A stretch of 64,000 bases of DNA. It comes from Bemisia tabaci. Its lineage: Eukaryota; Arthropoda; Insecta; Hemiptera; Aleyrodidae. The notes under the pieces are model-generated. The model saw nothing but the letters and a program-made list of their open reading frames with translations, made no database searches and was not told where the DNA came from. Below, in pieces: positions 42,622-52,994 of the stretch. Location: the NCBI RefSeq assembly GCF_918797505.1, contig NC_092800.1, positions 1,798,001 through 1,862,000 on the forward strand. The letters are read 5' to 3'. How positions within the stretch are numbered: the stretch's first letter is position 1; each line of letters starts with the position of its first letter. Made by a program: the position numbers and the translations under genes.

Positions 42622-43669
42622 GAGAAAATGTTGTCGAGGTGGTGGCTCAATAAGTACACTAGCGGAACGTAAGTTCTCGAGATCCATTTTCGGGACGAGT
42701 TTTCCTTCATCTGAGAGGGTAGGCAATACACGATCCCTCAAGTTAAAATAGTGGTATCCGAAATAGTCACGGTTGTACGAAGGGTAAATGTCTTTGCAAC
42801 TATTTGGAGATGGGTAAGGAGAGACATAACAGCATATATCAAGTCGCAGATCTCATCGTGGTAATTACTTATCAGGTCAATGGAAAAATGCCAAATTAGT
42901 TACACAAAATCTAAATATTGTTCGAGTCTATGGCCCAAGTCTATTCTTTCCCCATGTAGCATCATGAAGTTTATGGAGGTCTTTTTGCATGCAGTAGATA
43001 CAGATTTTAGGGTAAACTCATTCATCTAAAATTATTCATCTAAAATTGCAGAAAAATTGTGTTGAACACTTTCAGATAGCTACATCAGGTAAAGTTTATG
43101 ACATTATTTGCACGTAAATAAATGCTGGGAAAAGTTTCCTCACCCTATTCGCTTTTATGAAAGGACGTTAATAATTTTTCCTGGAATGATTATAGTTTAC
43201 AATTTAGTGGCAACTGCCGCTTGCATTGCTCCTAGCCGTTGACTTTTAAAAATAATTACAACATTTCTTAACTCGAGGTTTTTTTCTTTTCTTAAAAAAA
43301 AAGCTCGTCTCTTTCCGTAATCTTGATTACGTTAATGTCAAAGAATGCGCGCCCTTATTTCGTCGTCCTCCACACGGAGGAATGTAACTGCAGTGTAGGG
43401 TAGCAAAATTGGATCAAAAATTTAATTTTGTAGAGAATGTGACCATGCCATTTTTGTCCAAAATATTGCTGATATTAGCAAGTTTCCTCAGTAAAATTAG
43501 TGCAATTTTTTTGTAGAAACGCACGCTGAAAAATTACTTGGTGAAATCGCAATATCGATTGCTAAGGAACATTACCGAGTATCTGAAAACTGACAATTTT
43601 GCAGGATGAGGAGAAAACTTCGCCTTTTCTGTAATTTTGAGGTTGGATTTGCGATTTTTTCATAGATTA
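42622..43669. other. Mostly unassigned; one Q unit
   Basis: 42700-42800 holds a family Q unit (GAGGGTAGGCAATACACGAT, AAGTTAAAATAGTGGTATCC). The rest is AT-rich without a recognised feature. Confidence 0.4.
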
Positions 43670-44420
43670 CAGCGTCATTACAGCGGTCCTCTTCAGAATT
43701 GGAAAAAACTAAGAGCATCAGCTTGCGAATTTCATGAAAGAATGCGGCAAATTCGCTAACCAATTTTATGCCAAAATCGTCAGTTAGGTGGTATTGTTCG
43801 TTAGCTCTCGATTGACACATCGGTCAAATGGCGCCGTAAATATGGTCGTTCCTAGAGCACTTCCTTTCCTGAGTAAGCCTTAAATAGCTTACATTATGGT
43901 GTTACCTTGTGATGTTGTATGTGCATTATAAGTCGCCTTAATCTTGTCGTGTAGGCAAAATCACCTCCGCCGAGTACGAATAGTTATCGCCTGCGCCTTG
44001 GATGGATTCATCTTCTTAACACAACGGTCATACGAATTTACGGCAACGTGTTCGAGATAAAATGACGTGGAGATCGTCTTCATCTTACTGTATAGGCAAA
44101 ATCACTTCCACCGAGTTGAAATATTTATCGCTTGCACCTTGAGTAAGTCCGTTTACTAAGCGTCCACGCAGCAAGTTCCAGAAGCAAGGCTGCGCAAGTC
44201 GCCTTCATCTTGCCGTGTAGGCAACATCACTTCCGCCGAGTTCGAATAGTTATCGCTTGCGCCTTGAATAGATCCATCTACAGCGGCCCCTTCAGAATTA
44301 GAAAGAAAGAACCTAAAAGCATCCACTGACGTATCATATATTGTAGAATTCGGCAAAGTCGCCAATTCATCTTCATCAAAATTGTTAGTTAAGCGGTTTT
44401 GTCCCATAGCTCTCGATATG
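43670..44420. repeat. Diverged repeat cluster
   Basis: Three units beginning GTCGCCTTAATCTTGTCGTG or similar at about 43931, 44071 and 44197 contain GTAGGCAAAATCACTTCC, CGAGTTCGAATAGTTATCGC and TGCGCCTTG. They resemble family Q. A flanking pair, 43675-43812 and 44278-44420, shares TACAGCGGYCC, TTCAGAATT, CAAATTCGC-type and TAGCTCTCGAT words in the same order. Confidence 0.6.
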
Positions 44421-45055
44421 CAGATGAAAACTTTGCAACACTGTATTCTACTTACGTCCTGTCAACCCTGGGACGACGATTTAAATGCTCCATTTCTAAA
44501 AATAAAACAAAAAATTAAAAATGACGAGATTTCGCTGCTAAAGTATACGGGTAGTCGACAGCTCGCACTTGTAGTTCCGCCTTTTCTAGAGCGACGCCCG
44601 ACGCGTCGTGCGAAAAACGAGAGTTGAGCACGTTTAATTTCGGGTGATAAGTTGGATCTCTCAATCTAAAATTACGGGCCGAAGTTTTATTAAAGCGGTG
44701 CTTGAAACCCACCGTTCTGTGCAATAAACGAGTCCGCACGTCCCGACGTCTGAGCATGATTTTTTTGCCTTCCGCGCCCCGGCACCCGGTTAGAATGAGG
44801 AACGCAGTTGCAAGATCATGCAATTAAATGTGGATATTTCACCCGCGCTTAAACGGGCGATGGGAATCAGCACAATCTGGCAACCACCCGCTCAGGCTCC
44901 GTCGATGCTTAGACTCCCCGATCAAGATCTCAAGTTTTTCGTGCGCCATTAATGCTAAAGCAGTCGCGTTACGTGCTTCGCCAATCAGAAACGCGGCCTT
45001 GCCAGATTGAGCCAAATCCGTCAATTTCGACACGAACGTAGCTAGAAACAGCATA
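44421..45055. other. No gene recognised
   Basis: Several overlapping 60-114 codon frames occur on both strands in this moderately GC-rich DNA. No domain, start context or splice support. CACAATCTGGCAA (44872) and TTGCCAGATTG (44999) are inverted and might be the TIR of a ~140-bp element. Confidence 0.35.
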
Positions 45056-45059
45056 TTGA

Positions 45060-45320
45060 TGATGAAACTGCAAAAATGCGTATCTCGTTTGCGATATTTC
45101 GAAATCTCTACTACAATTCCATTTTTTAAAAGGAGACCGATCCAACAACATGGCTTGAAGTTTGCACGCAATATATTTTTCATAAAGAGAAGAAAAATTA
45201 CTGAAATTTAAAGAAAATAGCGTCCCGTAGTTCTCCATGGAGAAAATAAGGTTTGTCAGGAAGTCTACAACGCTGAAAACCCAAGCTACGCATTTCTGCA
45301 GTTTCGCCATCGATATTTGG
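45060..45320 (+). repeat. Repeat family C, copy
   Basis: AAAAATGCGTATCTCGTTTG, TTTTTTAAAAGGAGACCGAT, GAAAAATTACTGAAATTTAA and GTCAGGAAGTCTACAACGC, ending near CGCCATCGATATTTGG. Confidence 0.65.
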
Positions 45321-45497
45321 ACTGCATTTTAGCAGTTAGGAGCTTTGGTTTCTGGCTCCCCAGTATAAACACTTAAATGTACAGGGAAACTAATTATGTG
45401 TACGTTGTTCCTAAACTGAACCAGATTGCAGTTCTTAATTGCAAAACGCACTCAATTTTAGAAAAGCTGGTTTCGCCCGATAGAGTCGAGTCGTCAA

Positions 45498-45657
45498 ATC
45501 TTCACGGTCAGACACTTTTTCTTCAAATATCAGCGGCCCGTAGGTATTTGATGGGATTGGTTAGCTCCGATAAGCCATCTTAGCTAATAGCCATTCCATC
45601 AAATACCTGCAAGATACTAGTACTGGAAGAAAAAGTTTGTGACCATGGTCATTTAAT
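45498..45657. mobile_element. Hairpin element T (~160 bp)
   Basis: GGTCAGACACTTTTTCTTC and GTAGGTATTTGATGGGATTG on the left are mirrored by CATTCCATCAAATACCTGC and GAAGAAAAAGTTTGTGACC on the right. A TTAGCTCCGATAAGCC loop lies between. Confidence 0.7.
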
Positions 45658-45696
45658 GGCTTGATTTGATCGTGTGGAACTAGTGCAAAATTTAAT

Positions 45697-45880
45697 CTCA
45701 GAAGTCAACGCTCAGATTCACTATAATGATATCTGATAAGTGATGACCATTATCCATAGGTGGAGTTGAGCAATCCTAATCCATTTGCCAAATTCTCACC
45801 CAGCAAAATGCTAATCTCAAAATTCATCGGTCATCGTTTGATCGTTAGGTAAATTATATTTTATTTTTCACAACAAGTTG
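45697..45880 (+). repeat. Dispersed repeat X, copy 3
   Basis: See 515-670: GTTGAGCAATCCTAATCC, TCTCACCCAGCAAAATGC, CATCGGTCATCGTTTGATC. Confidence 0.5.
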
Positions 45881-45984
45881 CTTAGTGTCTAAAACATATT
45901 GTCTCCAACTTGTTTCACTGGAAAATAATGCCATCATTGTGGTAACATGAAGAAACGTCTTGAAGTAAACCACATGCTCACAAT

Positions 45985-46500
45985 GTCAACGCCTGGATGC
46001 AACTAAACATGTTCGAGGGCTGTCCGTGTTGCATAGACACAATATTGAAGGCGTCAAGAGACCAAAATCATAACGACTCCAGTTTGCGTCAATTTTTGAC
46101 CCAGTTCCTGCAATTAGTGTAGTTTGAGTCAATGCGTTGTACCAGAATGACATGATTGCAAATCTCTACTTTTCCAAGTAGCTCGTTGCATAATCAGAGC
46201 ATCCAGCATGCAGAGCAAAATTTGATGAGACAATAATAAAAATGACTCAGGTTTGAATCAACTTTCAACCTCGCTCCCATTCTGAAGTCTGAGTCAGTGC
46301 AGAGAACCGAAATAACTGGAGTAAAAATTTCCTATATGCATCAAAATTGAAAAATTTTCACTAGTGTGGAATCACTTTGTGGCTCATGAATTTCAGACTT
46401 GATTTGGTGAGACAAAAATAAAATGACTCCAACTTGAGTCAATTATTGACCCAGATCCCATTTTGAACGTAGTTCAAGTCAAGAGAAAGTACAATAATGG
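45985..46500 (+). repeat. Diverged ~180-bp direct repeats
   Basis: Three units begin ATAACGACTCCAGTTTGCG, AAAATGACTCAGGTTTGAATC and AAAATGACTCCAACTTGAGTC at about 46073, 46237 and 46421. Each is followed by TTTTGACCCAG-like and GAGTCA words, and by TTGATKWGGTGAGACAA between units. A degraded Y block lies just before at 45992-46052. Confidence 0.6.
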
Positions 46501-46980
46501 CACGAGTATAATTCTTGTTTCCGCTCAGATTCCTCATCCAAATGTATAAATCCCCCCTAAGTTGGCAGCTCTGGAGAGGAAATCGGCGAGAACCAAAGAC
46601 GAATAAAAACAAATGTATAAACTCTCCTGTGTATTGAGCGAAACTCAAGCTCTCATGGGGGATGGAGTAGAATGGGACAGGATCAACTGTTGCTGAAAGT
46701 GGTAGGGGTAGCGTCCCCTGTGAAATTGGGAGCGAAATTATGTCATTAGTGAGTGAAACGACAAACGGGCTATAATCGCGAGACCGGAAGCTTTTTCGCG
46801 GAGGATGGAGATCGGATCGTCTTGGACCACCTCTTTGATCCGCGTGTTGAATCACTGCGAGAAATCGTCGCTCCTCTGACGTAAGCGCGTATATCAATTT
46901 CTGCATGAGCCCCAGAAAGCATGGATTTATATATGAAACAGGTCTCAGGTGGAAATTGAGATACGTCCTTACGTCGTAGG
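46501..46980. other. Unassigned; contains a 201-codon frame
   Basis: The minus-strand frame 46439-47044 starts inside the D element and runs through unique DNA. No domain, signal peptide or homology is recognised, and its start lies in a MITE, so I do not call a gene. CCCAGAAAGCATGGATTTAT near 46910 is the complement of the small repeat U at 23860. Confidence 0.35.
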
Positions 46981-46987
46981 ATGAAAT

Positions 46988-47109
46988 GGACGTATTTCCA
47001 TCAAACGGAACTATGTGCATTATGACGTGAGCCCTGTTATGCACGTATTCTTATGGGTCTAAGGGCTCATGTCTTAAAGCACATAGTTCCGTTTGGCAGA
47101 GATACGTCC
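46988..47109. mobile_element. Palindromic MITE family D, copy 3 (122 bp)
   Basis: GGACGTATTTCCATCAAACG to GGCAGAGATACGTCC. AAAT is duplicated exactly at 46984-46987 and 47110-47113. Confidence 0.9.
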
Positions 47110-47284
47110 AAATGTGGAATGAGGGTAGTGGAGAGGGGGCAGCAAGTAGAAGAATTTGCCCCTCACCTTAACGTGAGCTTTTAGTCTTGTGAATTCACAC
47201 AATTTCCGGAGGTCATACTGGATTGATGACAATCTAATTTTGCTTATTAGTATTGTTCTACTGTCTATATTATAGAGTACAATT

Positions 47285-47537
47285 CTGCTGTGCTAAGGGA
47301 GAACGCCGTAAGACCCTTCAAATGTTGCCAAATTTCTTTCGGCAAAATTTAAATTTTCTGGGAAACTTGTGAATATTCAACCTCCAATTTTTCAACGAAT
47401 TTCAATCGCGTTTTGATAAAGGCTGGCTGAAAATTGCAAGGACAAATGTTCATAATGTTCCACAAAAATACATATTCTATTTAGAGAAATTTGACAACAT
47501 CAAATTGCCCATTTGAAATTTATCCTTAGCCCGGAAG
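47285..47537 (-). mobile_element. MITE family B, inverted copy
   Basis: CTGCTGTGCTAAGGGAGAAC to TTATCCTTAGCCCGGAAG, with CCACAAAAATACATATTCTA near the right. Confidence 0.75.
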
Positions 47538-47684
47538 CTTCTATGGGAAGGGGGGGGGGGGGGGGCAGTGGCCATGTCAATCCTTTTAGTACCGAAAAAA
47601 GCTGCGATTTTATGATTGGAGTGTAAGTTCAAGGATTTTATAGAGGCTTTTAGCGCACAATGTAAACAACAAATGTTGAAGAAG

Positions 47685-47945
47685 CGTTCTCTCCTTCTTC
47701 CCCTTCATCTTCTCTCTCTCCCTTTTTCTCTTCTAATTCTCTTGTTTCTTTCACTTCATTCCCAATTTTCCTTCTTTTACCTTCTTTCCATCCTCTTTCC
47801 TCTTTCCTCTTCTCTATTCTTTTCTCTCATTTCCTCTTTATCTTCCTCTTCTTATGTTTTACTTTTGAATACCCATCTTGTAAAACTTTTCGAATTTATG
47901 AGCTTATGAACCTCATTATTTAACCTCTTCTCTCACCCTCCTTGA
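47685..47945 (+). repeat. Pyrimidine-rich tract
   Basis: About 250 bp dominated by CT on the plus strand, preceded by a G-run at 47550-47564. It ends CACCCTCCTTGACAG, which mimics a splice acceptor. The 97-codon frame at 47616-47909 is a Leu/Ser/Phe-rich by-product of the bias. Confidence 0.85.
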
Positions 47946-48039
47946 CAGATTGGAGATCCAGTGATGGACTTTTATCCACTATTAAGTATTCAATTATTGT
48001 TCTATTTTATTCTATTATAGCACGGCTGACTTTTTTTAC

Positions 48040-48285
48040 TGTGCTGCGTAAAAACGCCGTATTAGCATTAAAATGCTGCCAAATCTTCTCTCAGAAAATG
48101 TCTATGCTTAAAGAAAGTTATGAATATTTTTCCTTCAATTTTTCAAACTTTGTAGATCAAAGTAGAACAGGGATCCTATGAAAAATCGGAAGAGAGATAT
48201 TCACAAAGTTTCCTAAGAATTCGTAATTTATCGAAGGAAATTTGGAATATTAAAATACCCTCTTACGGGTTGCCTTATATAACGA
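48040..48285 (+). mobile_element. MITE family B, subgroup copy
   Basis: CTGTGCTGCGTAAAAACGCC, AAAGTTATGAATATTTTTCC, GATCAAAGTAGAACAGGGAT and GAAGAGAGATATTCACAAAG. The right end is eroded after GGAAATTTGG. Confidence 0.75.
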
Positions 48286-48359
48286 GGATATCAAAATTCT
48301 ACACAATTTTTTTTAAAACAAAATAAGTGATATAATTTAAAGTTAAGTTATAGTAAACT

Positions 48360-48607
48360 ACTACGTAAAAACGCCGTATTAGCATTCAAATGTTGTCAAA
48401 TCTCCTCTCAGAAAAAGTTTTTATTTTTGAAGAAAGTCATGAAAATTTTTCCTTCGATTTTTCCAACTCTTTAGATCAAAGTAGAACGGGAATCCTCTGA
48501 AAAATCGAAAGAGAGATATTCACAAATTTTCTTAAAAATTCGTTATTTATCGAAGGAAATTTGGCAACGTTTGATGGCTCGTATGGCGTTCTTGCACAGG
48601 ACGGCAG
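48360..48607 (+). mobile_element. MITE family B, subgroup copy
   Basis: Shares GTAAAAACGCCGTATTAGCA and GATCAAAGTAGAACGGGAAT with the copy 320 bp upstream, and ends CGTTCTTGCACAGGACGGCAG. The pair looks like a local duplication or two insertions of one recent subgroup. Confidence 0.8.
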
Positions 48608-48609
48608 AT

Positions 48610-49380
48610 TGGGCGGGTTCCCACGCGAACAAATATGCCTATCTCCTCCCCGATCCTGATCCCGGTCGAGGACTCCAAATATATCACCCTCCCCCCCCCC
48701 CGCCCGCCGCCGCGACGCGCGATGCCTCCCCGAGTTCCGAGTGTTCCGCGAACGGGGTAATTGTATCCGGGGAATTGAAGGAGTCGTTTTTGTTTTTTGC
48801 CCGGCAACTCCTTAAAAGTCAGATCATCCGTTTTCCGGGACTCCGTCTTGACAGTTCCTTCCCTTTTTTCCTTGGGCCGGGGCCGGGGCCCTGTATATGC
48901 TAAGCAGAAGACGGAAAGTTGTTCCATCAGCGGCGGCGGCGGGCGGCGGCGGGCGCCCCAACTTTCTTAAGCCGTGAATGGTTGCGGAGCTGAAAATTAA
49001 CTCGAACTAAATACCATTAGTGCCGCTAGATGGTGCTGACGGCGCGGCCCGGTCCCTGGGGGGGCTCCCGGGCTCCGGGCCAAGTCTTGCAGCCGCGCGA
49101 CCATCTGCAGCGCCGCGTCATTAATCATTTCACAAAAGGCTCGCAACCGGGTTAGAATCATTAGTAACGAAAACGCTCGACTTAGCCGCTCGTCCCCGCC
49201 CGCCCGGGCCGCGCAGCGGCGAAAATAAAGAAACATAATAAATAGTGTCTCGCCGATTTGACTCAATTATTAAAATTCAGCTTCCCGGGAAATATAATGA
49301 GGCCGCTTAATTAATTTCGGGCCGGATTTCGTCCCTGAATGAGGACACACGCCGCGGCGCCAGCGCGGGGGCGGCGACGT
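48610..49380. promoter_or_regulatory. GC-rich island 8, largest, with TAATTA cores
   Basis: About 770 bp, GC-rich and non-repetitive. TAAATACCATTAGTGCCGC, CGTCATTAATCATTTC, AATCATTAGTAACG, CAATTATTAAAATTC and CGCTTAATTAATTTCGG are spread across 49000-49310. Also CAGCGGCGGCGGGCGGCGGCG at 48929. Frames on both strands (48547-48927, 48571-48903, 48997-49266) lack domains. The best single candidate for host regulatory sequence, by inference. Confidence 0.4.
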
Positions 49381-49384
49381 GATG

Positions 49385-50080
49385 CGCGCCTTCGCTTCGT
49401 CTGGGAGCAACCAGCAGGACATCGCAGAATCACCGTTCCCTCGTATTTCACAAATTTCACTTACGCGCCTTCAGTTTGTCTACCAGCAACCAGCAACACA
49501 TCCTAGAATCTCTTTTTCCTTGGATTTCACTGAGCGGACGTATGCGCCTTTACTTCGTTCATCTGCAACCAGCAAGACGTCGCAGAATCGCCGTTTACTC
49601 GGATTCCACAAAGTGCACTTAGGCGCCTTCGATTCGTCTACCCGCAACCAGCAAGACATCGTAGAATCTCTGTTTCCTCGGATTCCACCGAGTGCACTTA
49701 CGCGTTTTCGATACGTTTACCTGCAACTAGCACATCATAGAATCGCCGTTTTCTCGGATTCCACCAAGAGCACTTACGCACCCTCGGTTCGCCTACCAGC
49801 AGTCAGTAAAACATCGTAGAATTTTTGTTTCCTCAGATTTCATCGAGTGGACTTACGCGCCTTCAGTTCCTTCATCTGCAATCAAAAATATATAAGAGCA
49901 CCCCTGTTTTACGGATCTCACTGAATGCACTTACACGCCTTCAATTCGTCCACCTGCGATCAGCGAGACACTGCAGAATCCTTGTTTTTCGAATTGTGCA
50001 GAGTGCATTTACGCGTCTTCGATTCGTCCCCCTGATACCAGCAAGACATCGGAGAATTGCTAAATTTTGGTGCTCAGTAA
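49385..50080 (+). repeat. 79-bp minisatellite, about 8-9 diverged units
   Basis: Consensus parts: CACTTACGCGCCTTCGATTC, GTCTACCTGCAACCAGCAAG, ACATCGTAGAATC, TCCTCGGATTCCA. Starts fall near 49466, 49545, 49624, 49703, 49778 and 49857. The period 79 is not a multiple of three, so successive units are read in different frames. The open frames 49379-49819 and 49825-50172 are therefore by-products and not protein repeats. Confidence 0.9.
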
Positions 50081-50234
50081 GTGTACTTTCGATACCGCAT
50101 CGAAAGATGGTGAGCTTCCGCGGCCATATTAGGTGTCATTTTCATTTTTTTCGTCACTGGGTACAGCTTTGATTGCAAATATTTAAAAAAAAGCCAAATT
50201 TAGATGAGATTGACATCATAAGCACTGTTTAAAT

Positions 50235-50335
50235 GAACGTATTACTAGCAAACGGAATAATGTGAATTAAGACATGAGCCTTGAGACCCATAGGATTATA
50301 TGCATAACAAGGCTCACGTCATAATGTACATTGTT
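50235..50335. mobile_element. Palindromic MITE family D, copy 4 (right end short)
   Basis: GAACGTATTACTAGCAAACG to ATAATGTACATTGTT. AAAT lies on both sides (50231-50234, 50336-50339), even though the right TIR has lost its outer part. Confidence 0.75.
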
Positions 50336-50687
50336 AAATGCGGAAAATGCGTATCTCAATCACATCAAAATCTCCATTTAAAATTTATTTCCCTACAGGA
50401 AAACTCATCAAAATTTTTTTTGCCTCCAGTTTTGTGTGATTTTTCAGAACGACAGAATTTTTAGATATCAAATATTTGGCTAACATTAGATGAGAACCTG
50501 TCAGTTAATTTTTCTGAAATAAATTAAACATTCGCGCTGGCTTGCAATTTTACAATCCGAGGCACGCACTTTTCTACTTCAGCGATCAGTATTCTTCGTC
50601 TGGATCATCCATTTAGAAAAAAAACCTCATCCAGATTAACAACGGCTCCTTGTCGAATCGAAATCCGTCCTGAAATGTTTGTTCTTT
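50336..50687. other. No feature recognised
   Basis: AAAATGCGTATCTCAATCAC at 50344 is a small family C relic. Otherwise unassigned. Confidence 0.35.
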
Positions 50688-50891
50688 ACCGAAAAAAAAA
50701 TTGCTGAAGTAACATCGCGGATGTTAAAAATCTGCGCGACAACTCTTGAATGTTGATATGAACGCTACGGTCGTTAATTCAACGTAGCCAGGATGTTATT
50801 TTAACAGCCAGAGTATTCATAACAACATTTAAGAGTTGTCGCGCAAATATTTAACATCCGCGATGTTACTTCAGCAACTTTTTTTTCGGTG
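50688..50891. mobile_element. Palindromic MITE family F, copy 2
   Basis: ACCGAAAAAAAAATTGCTGA to TTCAGCAACTTTTTTTTCGGTG, with GTAACATCGCGGATGTTAAA and CGACAACTCTTGAATGTTG mirrored. Matches 9678-9911. Confidence 0.8.
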
Positions 50892-51466
50892 CTCTCTTCG
50901 AAGACTCAGCTAAAATAACGCCTACAGTGTAATTAATCAAGGAGTGTAAAGTTCTAGGCCGAAAGAAACATTGGTAGAACACGCGGCGGAGCGAGACCGT
51001 AATGATATGCTGAAGAGAGGAGGAGTAAAGGGATGGGGTGGAGGAATGAAGGGATGGGGGTGGAAAGGGGCCATTGAAACTCATACGCCCGCCCGGGCTG
51101 TCAAGTTCCCTAGCTCGATCACAGATATATCCCGGCTCATCTGCGATTTGACTGGCAATCAGTATGATATATTGTTGTCGACTCTCTCCGAGTCAAAGTC
51201 CTCGCAACACGATTCCTTTGTTGCCTGCTCCACGTGCACGTCGCAGTGTGGAATTGCGGATTTTGGATACTTCTTCTGTTTTATGTCAAAGCGCCGTGAC
51301 ACGAGGAAATGTCCAATGGTTGGAGCGCCTTCAACCCACTGCGTAATCTTAATACGAAATTTTGATACCACTATTCGTGCGTCACGACAGTCATTTTGCA
51401 TAGCCCGCTAATTGAAGGCAAATCATTCGCTGAGGCAACAGGGTATGGATTCCAGCAATGTGATAC
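50892..51466. other. Unassigned; several short frames
   Basis: A 146-codon plus-strand frame (50971-51411) begins with a compositional GGVKGWGGGMKGWG stretch caused by a GGA-rich run. A minus-strand frame at 51159-51401 overlaps it. Neither shows a recognised domain. Confidence 0.35.
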
Positions 51467-51631
51467 ATGTTTTTACGGAACAAAACCTCCGGGGGTGCCC
51501 CACCTGGCATCCAAGAAGCTCAACCACCAGGGGCTGCCCCACCTGACATCCAAGGAACCCAACCTCCGGGGATGCCCCCCTGGGTATCCAACGGTACCGG
51601 TCATCTCCACTACACTAGAAGCACCTGCTAG
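51467..51631 (+). CDS. Possible Pro/Gly-rich coding fragment (speculative)
   Basis: A 54-codon frame from ATG to TAG contains two and a half repeats of about 12 residues: GGAPPGIQEAQPPG, AAPPDIQGTQPPG, MPPWVSNG. The underlying 36-39-bp DNA repeat is imperfect while the Pro-Pro-Gly pattern is kept, which could mean past coding. On the minus strand the region 51473-51835 is also open, with a hydrophobic LTSILGILVISLLTRLANSA stretch but no ATG before it. It cannot be decided from the sequence whether either was ever expressed. Confidence 0.2.
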   Translation: MFLRNKTSGGAPPGIQEAQPPGAAPPDIQGTQPPGMPPWVSNGTGHLHYTRSTC

Positions 51632-51739
51632 TTCGCGGCTCATATCAGTAATGTTGAAATATGTATGCGCACTGTTTGCCAATCGGGTCAATAGGGAAAT
51701 AACTAAGATGCCTAAAATTGAAGTCAATTTGAGGTATTT

Positions 51740-51908
51740 GTAAATACCATTCGAAGCTATCGAAATTTTGAAAGAAAAAGTTACATTAGAATAATGAAGG
51801 GGGAATAGTTTGATGCGCGGAAATGTATTTGTTGGCTATAATATACGCCCAAATTAAAATAACCCGACCCTCCCTCAGGGAGGCAACTTTGAACCTCTCT
51901 GAAAGGAA
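51740..51908. other. Spacer
   Basis: No feature recognised. CCCTCCCTCAGGGAGG at 51869-51884 is a short hairpin just before the large element. Confidence 0.4.
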
Positions 51909-52352
51909 AACAAGCAGGAAGCTCCAACGCATTGGCGTCGGAGAGCGGCTCTGGGGGCAGTAGTTGTAGTCAAGAATGATGGCCTAGACACATTTTGTCA
52001 TTGATGTACAATCCGACAACTGTCGATTCATGTTTTGTAACTTAGCAGATTTACGTAGCCGGTGTATAAATGTGTATTGGGCTTTGATATGGCGAATACA
52101 TGGCATTATCACTTGTTGTATACTTTTAATTTTGAAAGCTCTTTGGAGGTCCGCTTCCTAAAAAATCTCTGGTTGATAAGTCGTTTAGCGAGGCTGCAAA
52201 AAAATTTGCATTTTTATATCTGAAAGTGTAGGTATTGGTTTTTTGTATAATTGTTTTTTTGGATTGCTGGAAAAGTAACGCATACTTCTATAATTTAGGA
52301 CTGAGTCAGGGAAATATAAGGTTCGTTAAATAGTAAATATTCCTAGTACCGT

Positions 52353-52621
52353 GTGACACTATTGTTAACGAAAAGTTTTTGCAACTTGTCAAAGAGGTTG
52401 TTGAATGATCTTCGAATAACTTTTGATGAGCTAGAGGTAATGGTTCTATCTGCAGCTCGTGGACTTCTGTACGATATTGTCCAGAATCATCTAAATTTCA
52501 AAAAGTGTCCGCTTGTTCGATACCCAATTTGCTCATTCATGCATACAAGGAGAAGCGCATGAAAGCTTTAGCAGACATTTTGGAGATGAATCAAGAATTA
52601 GATGAAGAATTTATGACTTAA
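52353..52621 (+). pseudogene. Mariner-like transposase fragment, copy 2 (frameshifted)
   Basis: Same as 34387-34656 up to HLNFKK. One T is missing from the TTTT run near 52497, which shifts the frame and ends the reading early. One residue near the start is also changed (F to L, FSK to LSK). No function is expected. Confidence 0.5.
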
Positions 52622-52994
52622 ATCACGGCACCTTAATCACGGGATGACCTTAATTACGGCAACTATTTATTGTCCATGAGATGCAGATGGTTCCATTTCC
52701 CTAGCTCATCAAAAGGTATTCGAAGATCAATTTCATCAGCCACCCGTACGAACCACGTTTCTAGTGACCCGTACTTGCTTCGCACGTATGAAACATACAA
52801 TCAGAGAAAACAGAATTCATCTTACAATAATCAATAATCAGTAGGACATGAATCGTTGCGATGTATAATACGACATTATAATGCGGCATTACTATTGTAA
52901 TTCATTTTAATGGATTAGGGGCATTATAAATCATTATTGCCACGTCGGAATGAAATGTTGTAGACTGAATTGAAAAGCATGTTGGCAAAATTTC

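Noticed and set aside
46439..47044. 201-codon minus-strand ORF, longest outside arrays
   Set aside because: Its start codon lies in a D MITE and no protein feature is recognised; kept only as a note.
47925..48010. Exon after CTCACCCTCCTTGACAG
   Set aside because: The acceptor-like tract is the end of a 250-bp pyrimidine-rich low-complexity stretch and the frame closes within 25 codons.
49379..50172. Two ORFs (146 and 115 codons) suggesting a repeat protein
   Set aside because: Underlying 79-bp period changes frame each unit, so the peptide does not repeat as a protein would.
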